From positions 345,527-409,526 of the forward strand of contig BFEA01000631.1 of assembly GCA_003427395.1 (NCBI GenBank): a stretch of 64,000 nt of DNA, written 5' to 3'. Below are positions 53,721-63,260 of the stretch, piece after piece. Origin of the DNA: Chara braunii. Its lineage: Eukaryota; Streptophyta; Charophyceae; Charales; Characeae. Every line of letters begins with the position of its first letter. The stretch's first letter is position 1. The position numbers and the translations under genes were made by a program. Below the pieces are notes generated by a model that saw only the letters and a program-made list of their open reading frames with translations, was not told the origin of the DNA and ran no database searches.

Positions 53721-54312
53721 CAGTTTGTCACAGCCCCTCGTTTGTTGTCCTCTTCTCTCTCTCTGCCTACGGTTTACCGGCCAGTTCTATTTGTGACGAT
53801 ATATACTACGACTTCGCTAGCTTCCTGCTACGGTTTTTTCNGGTCAGGNNGAGCGNCAGTGGTCGGGGCCNTTACTAGGCGGCNATGCTGTGCCTCTAGT
53901 GCCAGCGGCGTGTCTGGAGTGTATTTTTTGGCTGTGACAGACCTTTCTTTGTTTCGTGGATGTTTTGCTGGCTTGTGATGGGGTGTGAACCGACAGTCTG
54001 TAGAGTTTTCCATCTGGTGCTGGTGAGTGATAGTCTGCTTTGATTTTGGTTAAGGTAGATTATCATTTACAGTGTAATCAGTGAGGGGATTCTGCAGACT
54101 GTTGAGGGTTCAGCCTNNNNNNNNNNNNNNNNNNNNNNNNNNNNNNNNNNNNNNNNNNNNNNNNNNNNNNNNNNNNNNNNNNNNNNNNNNNNNNNNNNNN
54201 NNNNNNNNNNNNNNNNNNNNNNNNNNNNNNNNNNNNGTTTGTCACAGCCCCTCGTTTGTTGTCCTCTTCTCTCTCTCTGCCTACGGTTTACCGGGCAGTT
54301 CTATTTGTGACG
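53721..54312. repeat. Direct duplication spanning an assembly gap
   Basis: 'gtttgtcacagcccctcg...cggtttaccgg' through 'gacgatatata' occurs at about 53722-53806 and again at 54237-54312, about 515 bases apart. The 120-base N gap (54117-54236) ends exactly at the start of the second copy, so the copy number here may be an assembly product. Several isolated N bases lie at 53841-53884. Confidence 0.8.
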
Positions 54313-54360
54313 ATATATATATATATATACACACATATTTTTAACATATGCGGTCGGTTC

Positions 54361-54391
<31 letters not shown>

Positions 54392-54450
54392 ACACACATG
54401 CACTTACACACAAACACGTACATTCATGCACGCACATAGACACACGTACA
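54361..54450. repeat. (CA)n microsatellite
   Basis: A CA dinucleotide run degenerating into ACGCACAT-type units. Confidence 0.9.
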
Positions 54451-54465
54451 CAAACGTAGTGTATA

Positions 54466-54570
54466 TTTTCATAATCTATCGATAGATTCATCCGTTTATA
54501 TTTTCATATTCTAGCGATAGATTCTTCCGTTTATATTTCCTTATTCTAACGATAGATTCATCTGTTTTTG
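54466..54570. repeat. Tandem repeat, about 40-bp unit, three copies
   Basis: 'tct(a)(t/g/a)cgatagattcatccgttta' with a 'ttttcata' lead recurs three times. The first unit holds the palindrome CTATCGATAG. Confidence 0.85.
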
Positions 54571-54876
54571 CTTGTCCTTTCAATGGAGGTAGAGTAAGAT
54601 CGGTCGTGCGATTTGGAACGTACCTGTTCGTACTCTCATCATTGTGCCACACGACCTGCCACTATGCTCAGCACCCTGCGACCATAGTATGGAGGAATTG
54701 AATGGCACATGCGCGGATCTCAGCAAGTCGGCCGGATGACTGGCCCACGCTCGCAAGTGGAAAACACCCAAAGCATGCGCAAAGAGTCCCATGCAGCTCA
54801 AGTACAAGGTCCTAAAATTTACGCTCGGAATATCGCCATTGTCGACGGCAAGTCACGTACGTATCCTCCCCTCTTC

Positions 54877-54901
54877 TCTCTTCTTCTTCTTCTTCTTCTT
54901 C

Positions 54902-54933
<32 letters not shown>

Positions 54934-54950
54934 CTACTACTCCTTCTTTT
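54877..54950. repeat. (CTT)n microsatellite
   Basis: About 24 CTT triplets with a few interruptions. Confidence 0.9.
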
Positions 54951-55440
54951 TTTCGCTCGCACGCCTCCTTCTTCACTCGCGAGCCCGTATCTGTCATGTG
55001 CTCCCCTCTTCTGTGCGGCCACCTTCTTCCCCGCGCGTCTTACCTCTATTTCCTCTGCGCGTTGTCGAAAGACGACACGGCGCAGCAGCGAAAAATGACT
55101 CGCCGTAGTCAACCCCGCGATGCGTCTAAATCGCGCCTAGGGGCGTCCATTCATAGTCAAACTGGACCCAAGCGCGTCGGATGGATTTCCCCTGAGCCGA
55201 AATTAAGGGAAAGACAGCACGGCGGTACGGTCCGTCGGAGACCTAATCGTCCCCGTTGGACTGGGCCGACGCGACCGCAATGGGCCAATTAGTGGGGTCC
55301 GGTCCAAACGACACTTGAAACGGACCGAGGGTTAGCGAGATATTCAAGTTTGACCGGTTGGGACCGGACCGACACGACCGCGTAACCCGGCCAGGAAAGG
55401 AATAGCCCTAAGTAGCCATATAGATGAACAGCAAAGCCCG
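54951..55440. other. No recognisable gene
   Basis: GC-rich sequence with 'ggaccgg'/'gcgacc'-type words and no domain in any frame. Confidence 0.45.
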
Positions 55441-55690
55441 AATAATTAAAATAGGGTCATGTGCTATTTTTAGCACGGGACTGACTGTTCATTTTCCAAA
55501 GTCGGGCCTGCGCCGGTCCCGTTCTAAAAATAACTCAGCCCCACGCTATTTTTAACTTGGGGCTGACTGTTCATCTACCGGGAACTGGGCCTGCGCCAGT
55601 CCCGTTCTAAAAATAGGACTGACTGTTCATATCCCGAGGTCGGGACTGCTGCTATTTTTAGCATGGGCCTGGTCTAGAGTTTGACCACAG
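55441..55690. repeat. Tandem palindromic repeats ('gctatttttagc')
   Basis: Two and a half copies of a unit of about 110 bases containing 'ggactgactgttcat', 'gggcctgcgcc(g/a)gtcccgttc' and A5/T5 words. Perfect inverted repeats are visible: GTGCTA TTTT TAGCAC, AGCCCC...GGGGCT and CAGTCC...GGACTG. Confidence 0.75.
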
Positions 55691-56280
55691 CCCCGACCAT
55701 GGGCCTGCAGCACAACTCCGATCTCTTGACCTCTCCATTATAAATGAGAGGCCACGTCACCCAACGAGACAGATCAGCATGCGTGACACAAGTGGCACGG
55801 ATCAGACTGTGAGAGAACCCTCACTTACGGGAGCGCTGCAGCTTTGGCAGAACAACAGGGAGCGGAAGGCACGACCGAGGAACAACGACCTGCCAGTAGG
55901 AGCGAGAAGGGAGCCCGAAGCATGAGGCAAGAGAGTCAAACCGGAGGCAAGTAAAGGGAGAGGTAAGGAAAGGGAGGGGCAAGAGTGGCTGGGAAGAAGG
56001 GGTCTGGAGTTCACCTGGTCGCCTATCCCATAAGGCCGCTCTTTTCTGCCCCTCACTTTCCCTTTCTCTTCCCTTCTCTTTCCTCCTCTTCTCTTCTCCT
56101 CTTCTCTTCTCTCTCCTTCTTCTTTCCAACCGCTTCCGTTTTTTCCTTTTTACTCACCCTCCATGGGTAGTAGACACGCTGTATCTGATTCGTACGCACT
56201 ATGTCTAAGCACTGTATCTAATGATAGGCCATGAGCTGTGCGCTCTTGTGCAGTATCTGAAAGTTGACCTTGAGACAAAC
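55691..56280. other. No recognisable gene
   Basis: Purine-rich then pyrimidine-rich (56050-56150) sequence, with short frames only. Confidence 0.5.
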
Positions 56281-56299
56281 ACCGACGAGCATTGTATCT

Positions 56300-56550
56300 G
56301 CTGATTGGCTGTGCCGAGAGACACTTGAACTGAGTATGCCGATTTGTAGTCCGCTGATTGGCCGTGCCAAAAGGCACTTGAACTGAGTATGCTGATTTAT
56401 AGTCCGCTGATTGGCTGTGCCGAGAGGCACTTGAACTGAGTATTCCGGTTTATAGTCCGCTGATTGGCTGTGCCAAGAGGCACTTGAACTAAGTATGCCG
56501 GCTCATAGTCCGCTGATTGATTGTGCCAAGAGGCGCTCGAACTGAATATG
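56300..56550. repeat. Tandem repeat, 53-bp unit, about five copies
   Basis: 'agtccgctgattggctgtgcc' to 'cacttgaactgagtat' repeats with a 53-base period (for example starts at 56401 and 56454). Each unit holds the small inverted repeat TGCC(g/a)(a/g)(a/g)AGGCA. Confidence 0.9.
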
Positions 56551-57002
56551 TCAATTTTATTGAGAGCATCTAGTGCTCCTGCGACTGTGCACATTCACAT
56601 GCGACACTGCGCAAATCATGACTTTTAAGTGAGGTTTTTCATAATCGATCCACAAAGATTCTGCCAAAGTGATCTTGAGGGACTGCGACTGTGCGCACTT
56701 AAATTGCNNCATTGCNCGCCCANCCAACAAATTACGCCCGAATGATCTTGGGGAAATGCGACTGTGCGCACTTCACTTCAAGTGTGACACTGCGCTTTCT
56801 GAATAGGAATGGTGATTTTGAGGCTGTACTTGCCACTTTTGGGATTGCGCCTGCTCAGCCACTGCGAGTAACAAGTCGATTTTGATACCACAAGCGCAGT
56901 CTTACCGTGTATCAAGCCGATTTTTGAGACCACCTGTGCAGTCATTTTGCTTGCGCAGTCACACCGGGTCGATTGCGCAGTCACATTGAGCATTTCGTCG
57001 GG
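56551..57002. other. No recognisable gene; short related words
   Basis: 'gactgtgcgcact' and 'gcgcagtca' recur several times (56686, 56761, 56953), resembling the border of the 49-bp array. Four isolated N bases lie near 56708-56723. Confidence 0.45.
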
Positions 57003-57265
57003 TGCAGCCTGCACACCACACTTGAGGGCCATATCCGAGTTTGCAACAGTGCGCAGCCTGCACACCGCACTTGAGGGCCATATCCGAGTTTGCAACAGTG
57101 CGCAGCCTGCACACCGCACTTGAGGGCCATATCCGAGTTTGCAACAAGTGCGCAGCCTGCACACCGCACTTGAGGGCCATATCCGAGTCTGCAACAGTGC
57201 GCAGTCTGCACACCACACTTGAGGGCCATATCTGAGTTTGCAACTGTGCGCAGCCTACACACTGC
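57003..57265. repeat. Tandem repeat, 49-bp unit, about 5.5 copies
   Basis: 'gcagcctgcacacc(a/g)cacttgag' plus 'ggccatatccgagtttgcaa' repeats with a 49-base period (starts 57004 and 57053 and so on). The period is not a multiple of three, yet three minus-strand frames stay open through it, which explains the Cys/Leu-rich open frames. Confidence 0.92.
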
Positions 57266-57484
57266 ACTTAAGGGCAATTCGCATCTGTGCGCTGTTGCGC
57301 ACCATGACTAAGGGTCATTTTGCTACTCGCATTTGAGCGTTGTTGCGCACCGTGACTAAGGGCTTGCATAGCTACATACACTGTTACACTCGGCTATAGT
57401 CGCCATCGTCTCTGTCACAATCACTACAATCAAATGGTTTCTACATCCATGTGTGTAGAGTATTGTCCCTCCGTTCCTGGCTGA

Positions 57485-57808
57485 AGGCACCCTCTACATC
57501 CGGACGCTATATGTCCATTTTGCGGCCATGGGCGCTATATTGAATGCATGGTCTTCTATGGTGAGGGTTCTTCCTTCATTTTGGCCTGCAATCGACATGC
57601 CATTTGTCGGGAGTGTATGGTGGGCATGCTCAATGCCAGCTGTCGTGGCAATTGTTGTGCTGATATTGCTCAACTAGGTCTTCCATGTGCTCACCCACCT
57701 CATCCTTACAATGTGTGTCCTCTCTGTTGTCAAGGACAGACTCGCTCTCAAGTTTTTCTTATCCTCTTCTTTGCCTTCATCTTCATTCCACACTCCGTAC
57801 TTCCCTAA
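57485..57808 (+). CDS. RING-type zinc-finger reading frame (partial gene?)
   Basis: Open from just after a TGA at 57482. Eight metal ligands fit C3HC4: Cys codons 57512, 57521 and 57587, His 57596, Cys 57605, 57614, 57716 and 57725, giving CX2C-X21-CX2HX2CX2C-X33-CX2C. The first ATG (57548) lies after the first Cys pair, so the true start needs an upstream exon. After 57733 the sequence turns pyrimidine-rich and ends in TTTCTCACAG (57887-57896), a strong 3' splice site, with a further open stretch to about 58024 ('RRCDQLALNFINVASLEHER'). RING proteins are usually ubiquitin ligases. It could be a host gene fragment or the 5' part of gypsy 2. Confidence 0.45.
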   Translation, partial: RHPLHPDAICPFCGHGRYIECMVFYGEGSSFILACNRHAICRECMVGMLNASCRGNCCADIAQLGLPCAHPPHPYNVCPLCCQGQTRSQVFLILFFAFIFIPHSVLP

Positions 57809-58097
57809 CTTTCCCTTTTGGTTTTTCGTTTATCTTCTCTTCATCTCTCTTCCCTGTGCTTATCACCTTCCCCTTTTTTCTGCCTCTTTCTCACAGCATA
57901 CAAGTGGGTCGTTATGGCACACGGAGATGCGACCAGCTCGCGCTCAACTTCATCAACGTGGCGAGCCTTGAACATGAGAGGCATACTCAAGGAGGAGTTA
58001 AAAGAAAGAATGATAAAAATAAATGATTTCAGTGCCCCTCATGTTTGTTTTGTCTTTTTTAATCCTTGCCTTCCACGCCCCTAGCTCGACGGCCGCC

Positions 58098-59780
58098 ATG
58101 AGTCACGCCCTCCCTCAGTCTACGGGCGCACCCGCCCAGATTCCGGTCACTACGGCCACGGGACCACAACCCGCTACCATGGTCTCAACTTTTCCGGGTG
58201 CCCCGCTTCTCTCTCCCCTTCGCACGACCGCAGCGCCAGCTGGCTCTTCACCCTCTGGGATGCCCCGCGCCGCTCGTGCGTCCACCTCCCCCACTCATCC
58301 TCCTGCCACTCCTCGCTCGATCTACGTCCAACGTCTCGAGGACGAGCTTGCCCAGACCCGGGCCGACCTCGCCCTCTTACGCCTTCAGCCACCCCCACCC
58401 TCACAGGTGGCCGCGCCTTCGGGCGCACCCCCTCCTTCCTCTACCCTTCCTTCCATGCAGGCTCGCTTCCCTCGCCCTGCACCCTATCCAGCCCCATCCT
58501 ACCTTCTTCATATTCCCGCGGTTGCTACGACCTCTTCTACTGCAGCTCCCTCGCAGCCTGCCGCTGTTGCCCCCGCCGCTCCCCCAGGCGGCACGGGCGC
58601 ACAGTCAGCTGCGCCCCTTTCTCCAGGACCTGCGCCGACTTACTCAGCTGTGGCACAGGCCTCTGCTCCTCGATCCCCTCGCCGCCAAAACGGTGGCGCA
58701 CCACTCGTCTGCTTGACGGACATTGCCTTTATGACGGTACAGGCATACGCGTGTCTCGGTGGCTACAGTCTGCCACCCACACCCTCCAGCTCATGGGCGC
58801 CCCACTCGACACGTGGGTGGGTCACCTCTCCACGCGCCTGCGTGGCGGTCCTTTTGACGCCTGGGAGGATTTCTACGCGGGTCGGAATCTGACCTTCATG
58901 GATTTCCTAGCGTTCCTCGATGATCGCTTCGGAGCCCGACATGACGTGACTGACGCCTTCGAGCGTGTCGTCACTACACGCTGGTCCAGCTCTGGTGGCG
59001 CTGCCGGCCTGGATCGCCACATCCAGGTCTTTCAGGACGCCCACCTCATTTGTGACGTGGCGTTCCTCCCCGAGGCTGCCCTTATCGATCGTTTCTTGGC
59101 CAGCCTTCCGCTCGAGTACCGCTCCGAGTTATGGTGGTACGAGTTCACATCGGCCCCGCAGGCTTACGAGGCCGCCAGGGACCATCAGCGAATGCGGGCC
59201 CGTCTTCACCCCGCCTTCCTCCTCCCAGCCTCAGCGCACTGGCTACGCCTCCTCCTCCTCTCACGACACTTCCCAACGTCGTTCCCCTTTCCGCGGTCGC
59301 CCCTGTCGTTCCCCGCAGCAGGGCCCCCACTTCTCGCGCCGCTTCAACGCGCTCGAGGATGGTGAGCAGGACGCTGTTGCCCTGCTGTCGCCAGAGGGTG
59401 ACCATAGCGACGACCTCGACCTCGGCGAGGCCGTCCACTACCACCTGGAGGACTCTACTCTCCCTATGGCGGAGCGCCTCCAGCTCATCCTCTCCGCCCT
59501 CTCCCGGGCACGCAGCCGCCCCGGTCACGCTGGCGCATCCCCCCCCGAGGTCCCTCAGCAGGACCTCCCTCAGGGCTTTGTTCCTCCTCGCGGTGTTCTT
59601 TCCGCTGAGGAGCGCGCGGCGATTTTGGGTCGGCGTGGGTGTTTGCGATGCCGCTAGGACGGTCATACCTCCTCGCGGTGCCCTTACATTGCCGCCCGAC
59701 CGCCACTACGCTGACCTTTCCCGCCAGCGTCGTGCTCAGTCCCCCCCAGGTGCCTCGCAACCCTGCGGCGCCTCCTAGCC
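58098..59780 (+). pseudogene. gag: Gag of gypsy 2
   Basis: It starts at the ATG in 'gccgccATGAG' (58098). Residues 1-200 are Pro/Ala/Ser-rich with a short coiled coil ('YVQRLEDELAQTRADLALLR'). A -1 type frame change near 58715 leads to the capsid part (58751-59365): 'VSRWLQSATHTLQLMGAPLD', 'FMDFLAFLDDRFGA' and 'ALIDRFLASLPLEYRSELWW'. Another frame change returns to the first frame (to 59657) and reaches the nucleocapsid knuckle CLRCR-stop-DGHTSSRC (CX2CX4HX4C) at about 59645-59690, with a TAG inside it. Confidence 0.85.
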
Positions 59781-60079
59781 ACGGTGCAGTGTCCACCTGC
59801 GCCCTCCTCAGTAGTCGGCTTCCCGACATCCCCGTCGCGGTTTGCCCCTCTCGCTACTGGAGTTGAGGTCTCACAGGACCCGACAGAGTGTACTCAGCCC
59901 TCTGTCGCAGTACCGTCTGCGCCTCTGCAGACCTTCTCCCCTCCTACCCCGCCGCGACTATCGACGCGTCGAGCCATTCGCTCAACCCGTTGCAGCGAGC
60001 AGCTTGTGACTCGCGAGGACGTTGTGTCCTCTCTTCTGGACTTGAGCATGCTTCAGGCTCGTCAGGAGAGACTCACCCT

Positions 60080-60700
60080 CCATGTCACTGCACTACGTCT
60101 CACCATCCTCTCTGACCCTGATCGCACCCTCCCGATCATTCCAGTACGATTGGGGACCTCCACGAGGGTGTACTCAGCGCTGTGGGATTCCGGTTCTTAG
60201 GGTGACTTCATTCACCCACGTGTGGTAAAAGAAGCCCGCTTACCCACGACAAGGTCTCCGACTCCCATCTCCATCACCCTAGGGGATGACAAGACCCAGC
60301 GCTTCTTCGATCAGACGGTCACGGACCTCCCTTTCTTCCTCACTCTCGAGCCGACTGATCGTCCCCCGGCGTCTCGTCGCCACCGCTCCTCNGCACATTT
60401 CGATGTGATGGAGACGGGGTACGGCTTCATTCTCGGTACTCCGTGGTCTCGTCGGTTCCGCAGCACCGAGGCCGATTGGGCGACCAACACTCTCNTTCTC
60501 AAAACGAAGTGTGGACAGACGTATCGCGTACCTTTCATAGGTACCACTGCGACACCACGCCCCGATCCTCCTCCCCCGGAGCCTTCCATGCCCACACCAT
60601 CTCCTTCTATCACTGTCACCTCGCCTCGGCAGTTCGCCCACTTCATCCGACAGGACGACGTCACCTTCTTTATGGTGAACGTGACGGATCTCTTACACTA
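60080..60700 (+). pseudogene. pol: Aspartic protease of gypsy 2
   Basis: 'YSALWDSGS' (about 60168-60197) is the active-site Asp-Ser-Gly loop, followed by a TAG and then 'GDFIHPRVVKEARLP'. Further on, 'FDVMETGYGFILGTPWSRRF' (about 60397-60455) matches the second conserved protease strand. Two single N bases occur at 60392 and 60495. Confidence 0.82.
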
Positions 60701-60829
60701 TGATCCACCCTGTCCCGACGCCGAGCTCATCCTTCTGGAGCCAGATCCTCCTTCTATCTCCATGACTCCCATCTCTACTTCCCACCCTCCGCCATCCGTC
60801 GAGTCCACCCCGCCGTCGCGCTCTGACGC

Positions 60830-61785
60830 TGACGCTGAGGAACTTGCACGATATACGGCTGACCTGGAACCCGCAGTTCGTGACCTCATTCGAGAGTACC
60901 ACGACGTTTTCCCATCGTCGTTCTCGTACGCTGGCATCCCACCGATGCGCGACGTTGAGCACTCCATCCAGCTTGTGTCTGACTATCGTGCTCACCACCA
61001 GGCACCCTACAGACTCTCGATCCCCGAGGCCACTGAACTCAAGCGTCAGCTTGAGGAGCTCCTGAGACTGGGTTTCATTAAACCCAACAACTCTCCGTGG
61101 GGTGCACCCGTCCTCTTTGCTCGCAAAGCGGATGGAACTCTCTGTCTCTGCATCGACTATCGCGGTCTCAACCGCTACACGGTTAAGAACAGCTACCCCA
61201 TGCCTCGTTCTGACGAGTTGTTCGACCGCCTAGCAGGCAACCGCTTCTTTACGAAGATTGATCTTCGTAGCGGTTACCATCAAATCCGCGTCGCTACAGC
61301 GGACCAGCCGATCACGCTTCGGCCACTACGAGTTTACGGTGATGCCATTCGGCGTCACCAACGCACCCGCTACCTTCCAGAGGGCGATGAACGACATCTT
61401 CAGGGACATCCTGGAGCAGTACGTTCTCGTCTACCTCGAGGATATCCTGGTCTAGAGTCGTACCCTTGAGGAGCACCTCAAACACCTCCGCGACGTCCTT
61501 GACCGCTTGCGCAGAAATGGCTTTTACACCAAGTTGAGCAAGTGCCGCTTTGCCCAGCCCAAAGTGGATTTCTTAGGACACTACGTGTCTGACCAGGGTC
61601 TCCACATGGACGACGCGAAGATCACTGCTATTGCGGAGTGGCCCGTCCCCACATCCGCCAAGCAGCTTCGCAGCTTCCTAGGCCTTACCAGCTACTATAG
61701 TAATTTCATCCAGGGATACGCTAGGTATTCCTATGTCCTTACCTCCACCCTCCTCTGGAAGAACCCGCCCTGGGCTTGGCCTGCT
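60830..61785 (+). pseudogene. pol: Reverse transcriptase of gypsy 2
   Basis: '[16 protein letters not shown]' leads into '[20 protein letters not shown]', '[17 protein letters not shown]' and '[16 protein letters not shown]' (catalytic Asp kept). A frameshift near 61310 is followed by '[18 protein letters not shown]' and '[11 protein letters not shown]': the catalytic YLDD box reads YLED (Glu codon 61438-61440). A TAG follows at 61453. The frame then runs through 'LSKCRFAQPKVDFLGHYVSD' and 'LRSFLGLTSYYSNFI' to 61785, where it is cut before RNase H. Confidence 0.9.
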
Positions 61786-61789
61786 CTCA

Positions 61790-62010
61790 CAGGCCTGTGT
61801 TTTATTCGGGGCAGTCCAGTCCAGGCCGGTACCTCTGTCGGTACCAGCCAGTCCAGTCCAGTCCCGTCAGTCCGCTGGGGTATACCCCAGCTGTTGTCTG
61901 TTTTCTCGCTCATTCTGCATTCGCACAGTTTGGAGTACGTGTGTTGGAGTCTGGCGTGGGAGCTGCGCTGTGCCATCACGCTCCCCCTTCTTCCTTCATC
62001 TCCATCTCTA
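61790..62010. other. Junction sequence after gypsy 2
   Basis: 'cagtccagtcc' words and a 'ggtac(c)tctgtcggtacc' palindrome recall the LTR-like repeats at 20210 and 23010. Probably the edge of another repeat that cut gypsy 2. Confidence 0.45.
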
Positions 62011-62039
62011 TCTCTGCCGGAGCACCACACCTGGTGGGC

Positions 62040-62640
62040 CCGCCACATGTGGAGCGGGCACAAAGAGAATTGGGCAGGCTGCTGATCCCCGAACAAGTGG
62101 CGATGCCGCGGATGTCGTCGATGATACGCAATAAGGGAGTTGTGGGGTTGCAAACAGAAGATGAACATGTCCCTGGCAACGGAGGTGGAACAATGGAAAC
62201 AATGGAAACCGAAGAGTCTGTTCGCAAGTGAGATCGTGGAGGAGATGGGGGTGGCGAGGAGGAACGCAACCGCTTGCAGCCAAGCACAGAAAGAGATGAA
62301 AGGGGGGCATATTGGGCAGGATTTCAAAACAAAAGACGTGAGTATCGGAGAGACTGTGATGTTCTTTGCGCTGGAGCTGCAGTAGAGGAAGCTGTAGCAG
62401 CAAAAAGTATAGTACGGGGGACTGCAGCTGAGGAAGCTGTAGTGAGAACTCCAGTAGTGGAAACTGTCGGTTCACTATATACGCTAGGGCAACCTGCGTA
62501 CCATGAACTCCAAAGAACATGAGAATTGTGCAGCTCACTGGCTGGATGTCGAGAGTCTTGGTGTTGCGAAGGAATTTCATCGAGCTCAGGGAAGTTGTTG
62601 CTGGCCCACTGTACAATGTACATACTTTTGGCTAATTGAG
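62040..62640 (+). other. Possible coding remnant, unassigned
   Basis: The plus-strand frame carries a stretch containing 'RELGRLLIPEQVAMPRMSSM' that runs to about 62231. After an interval bounded by GTGAGA (62227) and TTGCAG (62273), it reads on with 'AAVEEAVAAKSIVRGTAAEE' to a stop at 62520. A 50-base intron would join the two, but this is unproven and no family is recognised. The minus-strand 202-codon frame over the same DNA is Leu/Pro/His-rich and looks like a shadow. Confidence 0.25.
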
Positions 62641-63260
62641 TGCTGATAATGTGCTAGGGGGGTGGTAAGGTTTTAGTTGTGTGGGGTGTCAAGAATTCTG
62701 GGGTATTGTGTTCATGTCTGGAATTTGCATTTGGGTTCATTTTTGGTTAATCAGTACCAAGTTGTTGTCATGTTTCGTATTGTGGACTGCCAGTTGTGAT
62801 TTGTTCTGCTTTTATACACAGTGAGAATTAGATTGAGTTCCGTGGTTCGTTCACTCCGCTCGCATTTGTCATTCGTCTGTGTTTACTGTTTCTTTGTGTG
62901 TAGTTTCGTGTGAAATGATGGGAAAAGGTGTTGCTGGTGGTGGAAGAAAAATGGGCTCATTGATGTCTTTCCTGGATTGGTTCTGTGTCTTTGTATGTAG
63001 TGCCATCGTGTATCGTTGATTTGTGCTGATGTGTAAGGGTTTGGAGTGTGCATTTGTGTTCCGCCGAGTGTCTTAGTGCCATATGATTATGGAATTCTGT
63101 ACCTTAGCATTCCGTACTGGTGTGGGTGTCAAGTGGAGCTATCCAAATTTGTAGCCTTTATTTATTGTGGTTTCTCAGACGGTGTATAATGCTGGCAAAG
63201 CCGCACTGGCCCATCTTGTAAACAATTAAATACTAAAATAAATGATGAACAAGAATCAAT
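62641..63260 (+). other. AT-rich non-coding sequence, possible 3' UTR
   Basis: T/G-rich, with no ORF of note. 'aattaaatactaaaataaatg' (63226-63246) contains an AATAAA polyadenylation signal on the plus strand. Confidence 0.3.

Larger units (their letters stand above)
58098..61785 (+). mobile_element. Ty3/gypsy retrotransposon 2, 3'-truncated
   Basis: GC-rich coding sequence with gag, zinc knuckle, protease and RT in order. RNase H, integrase and LTRs are not found: the pol frame ends at about 61785 ('WKNPPWAWPALTG') where unrelated sequence begins. No LTR or primer-binding site was found upstream. The composition is much richer in C and G at third positions than gypsy 1, so it is a different lineage. 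Confidence 0.88.

Noticed and set aside
56778-57277. Cys-rich minus-strand frames of 98-146 codons
   Set aside because: They follow the 49-bp tandem repeat in three registers; no codon-level conservation or start signal.
62008-62616. 202-codon minus-strand frame
   Set aside because: Leu/Pro/His-rich with no motif, and it overlaps a plus-strand frame of more natural composition. Likely a shadow.
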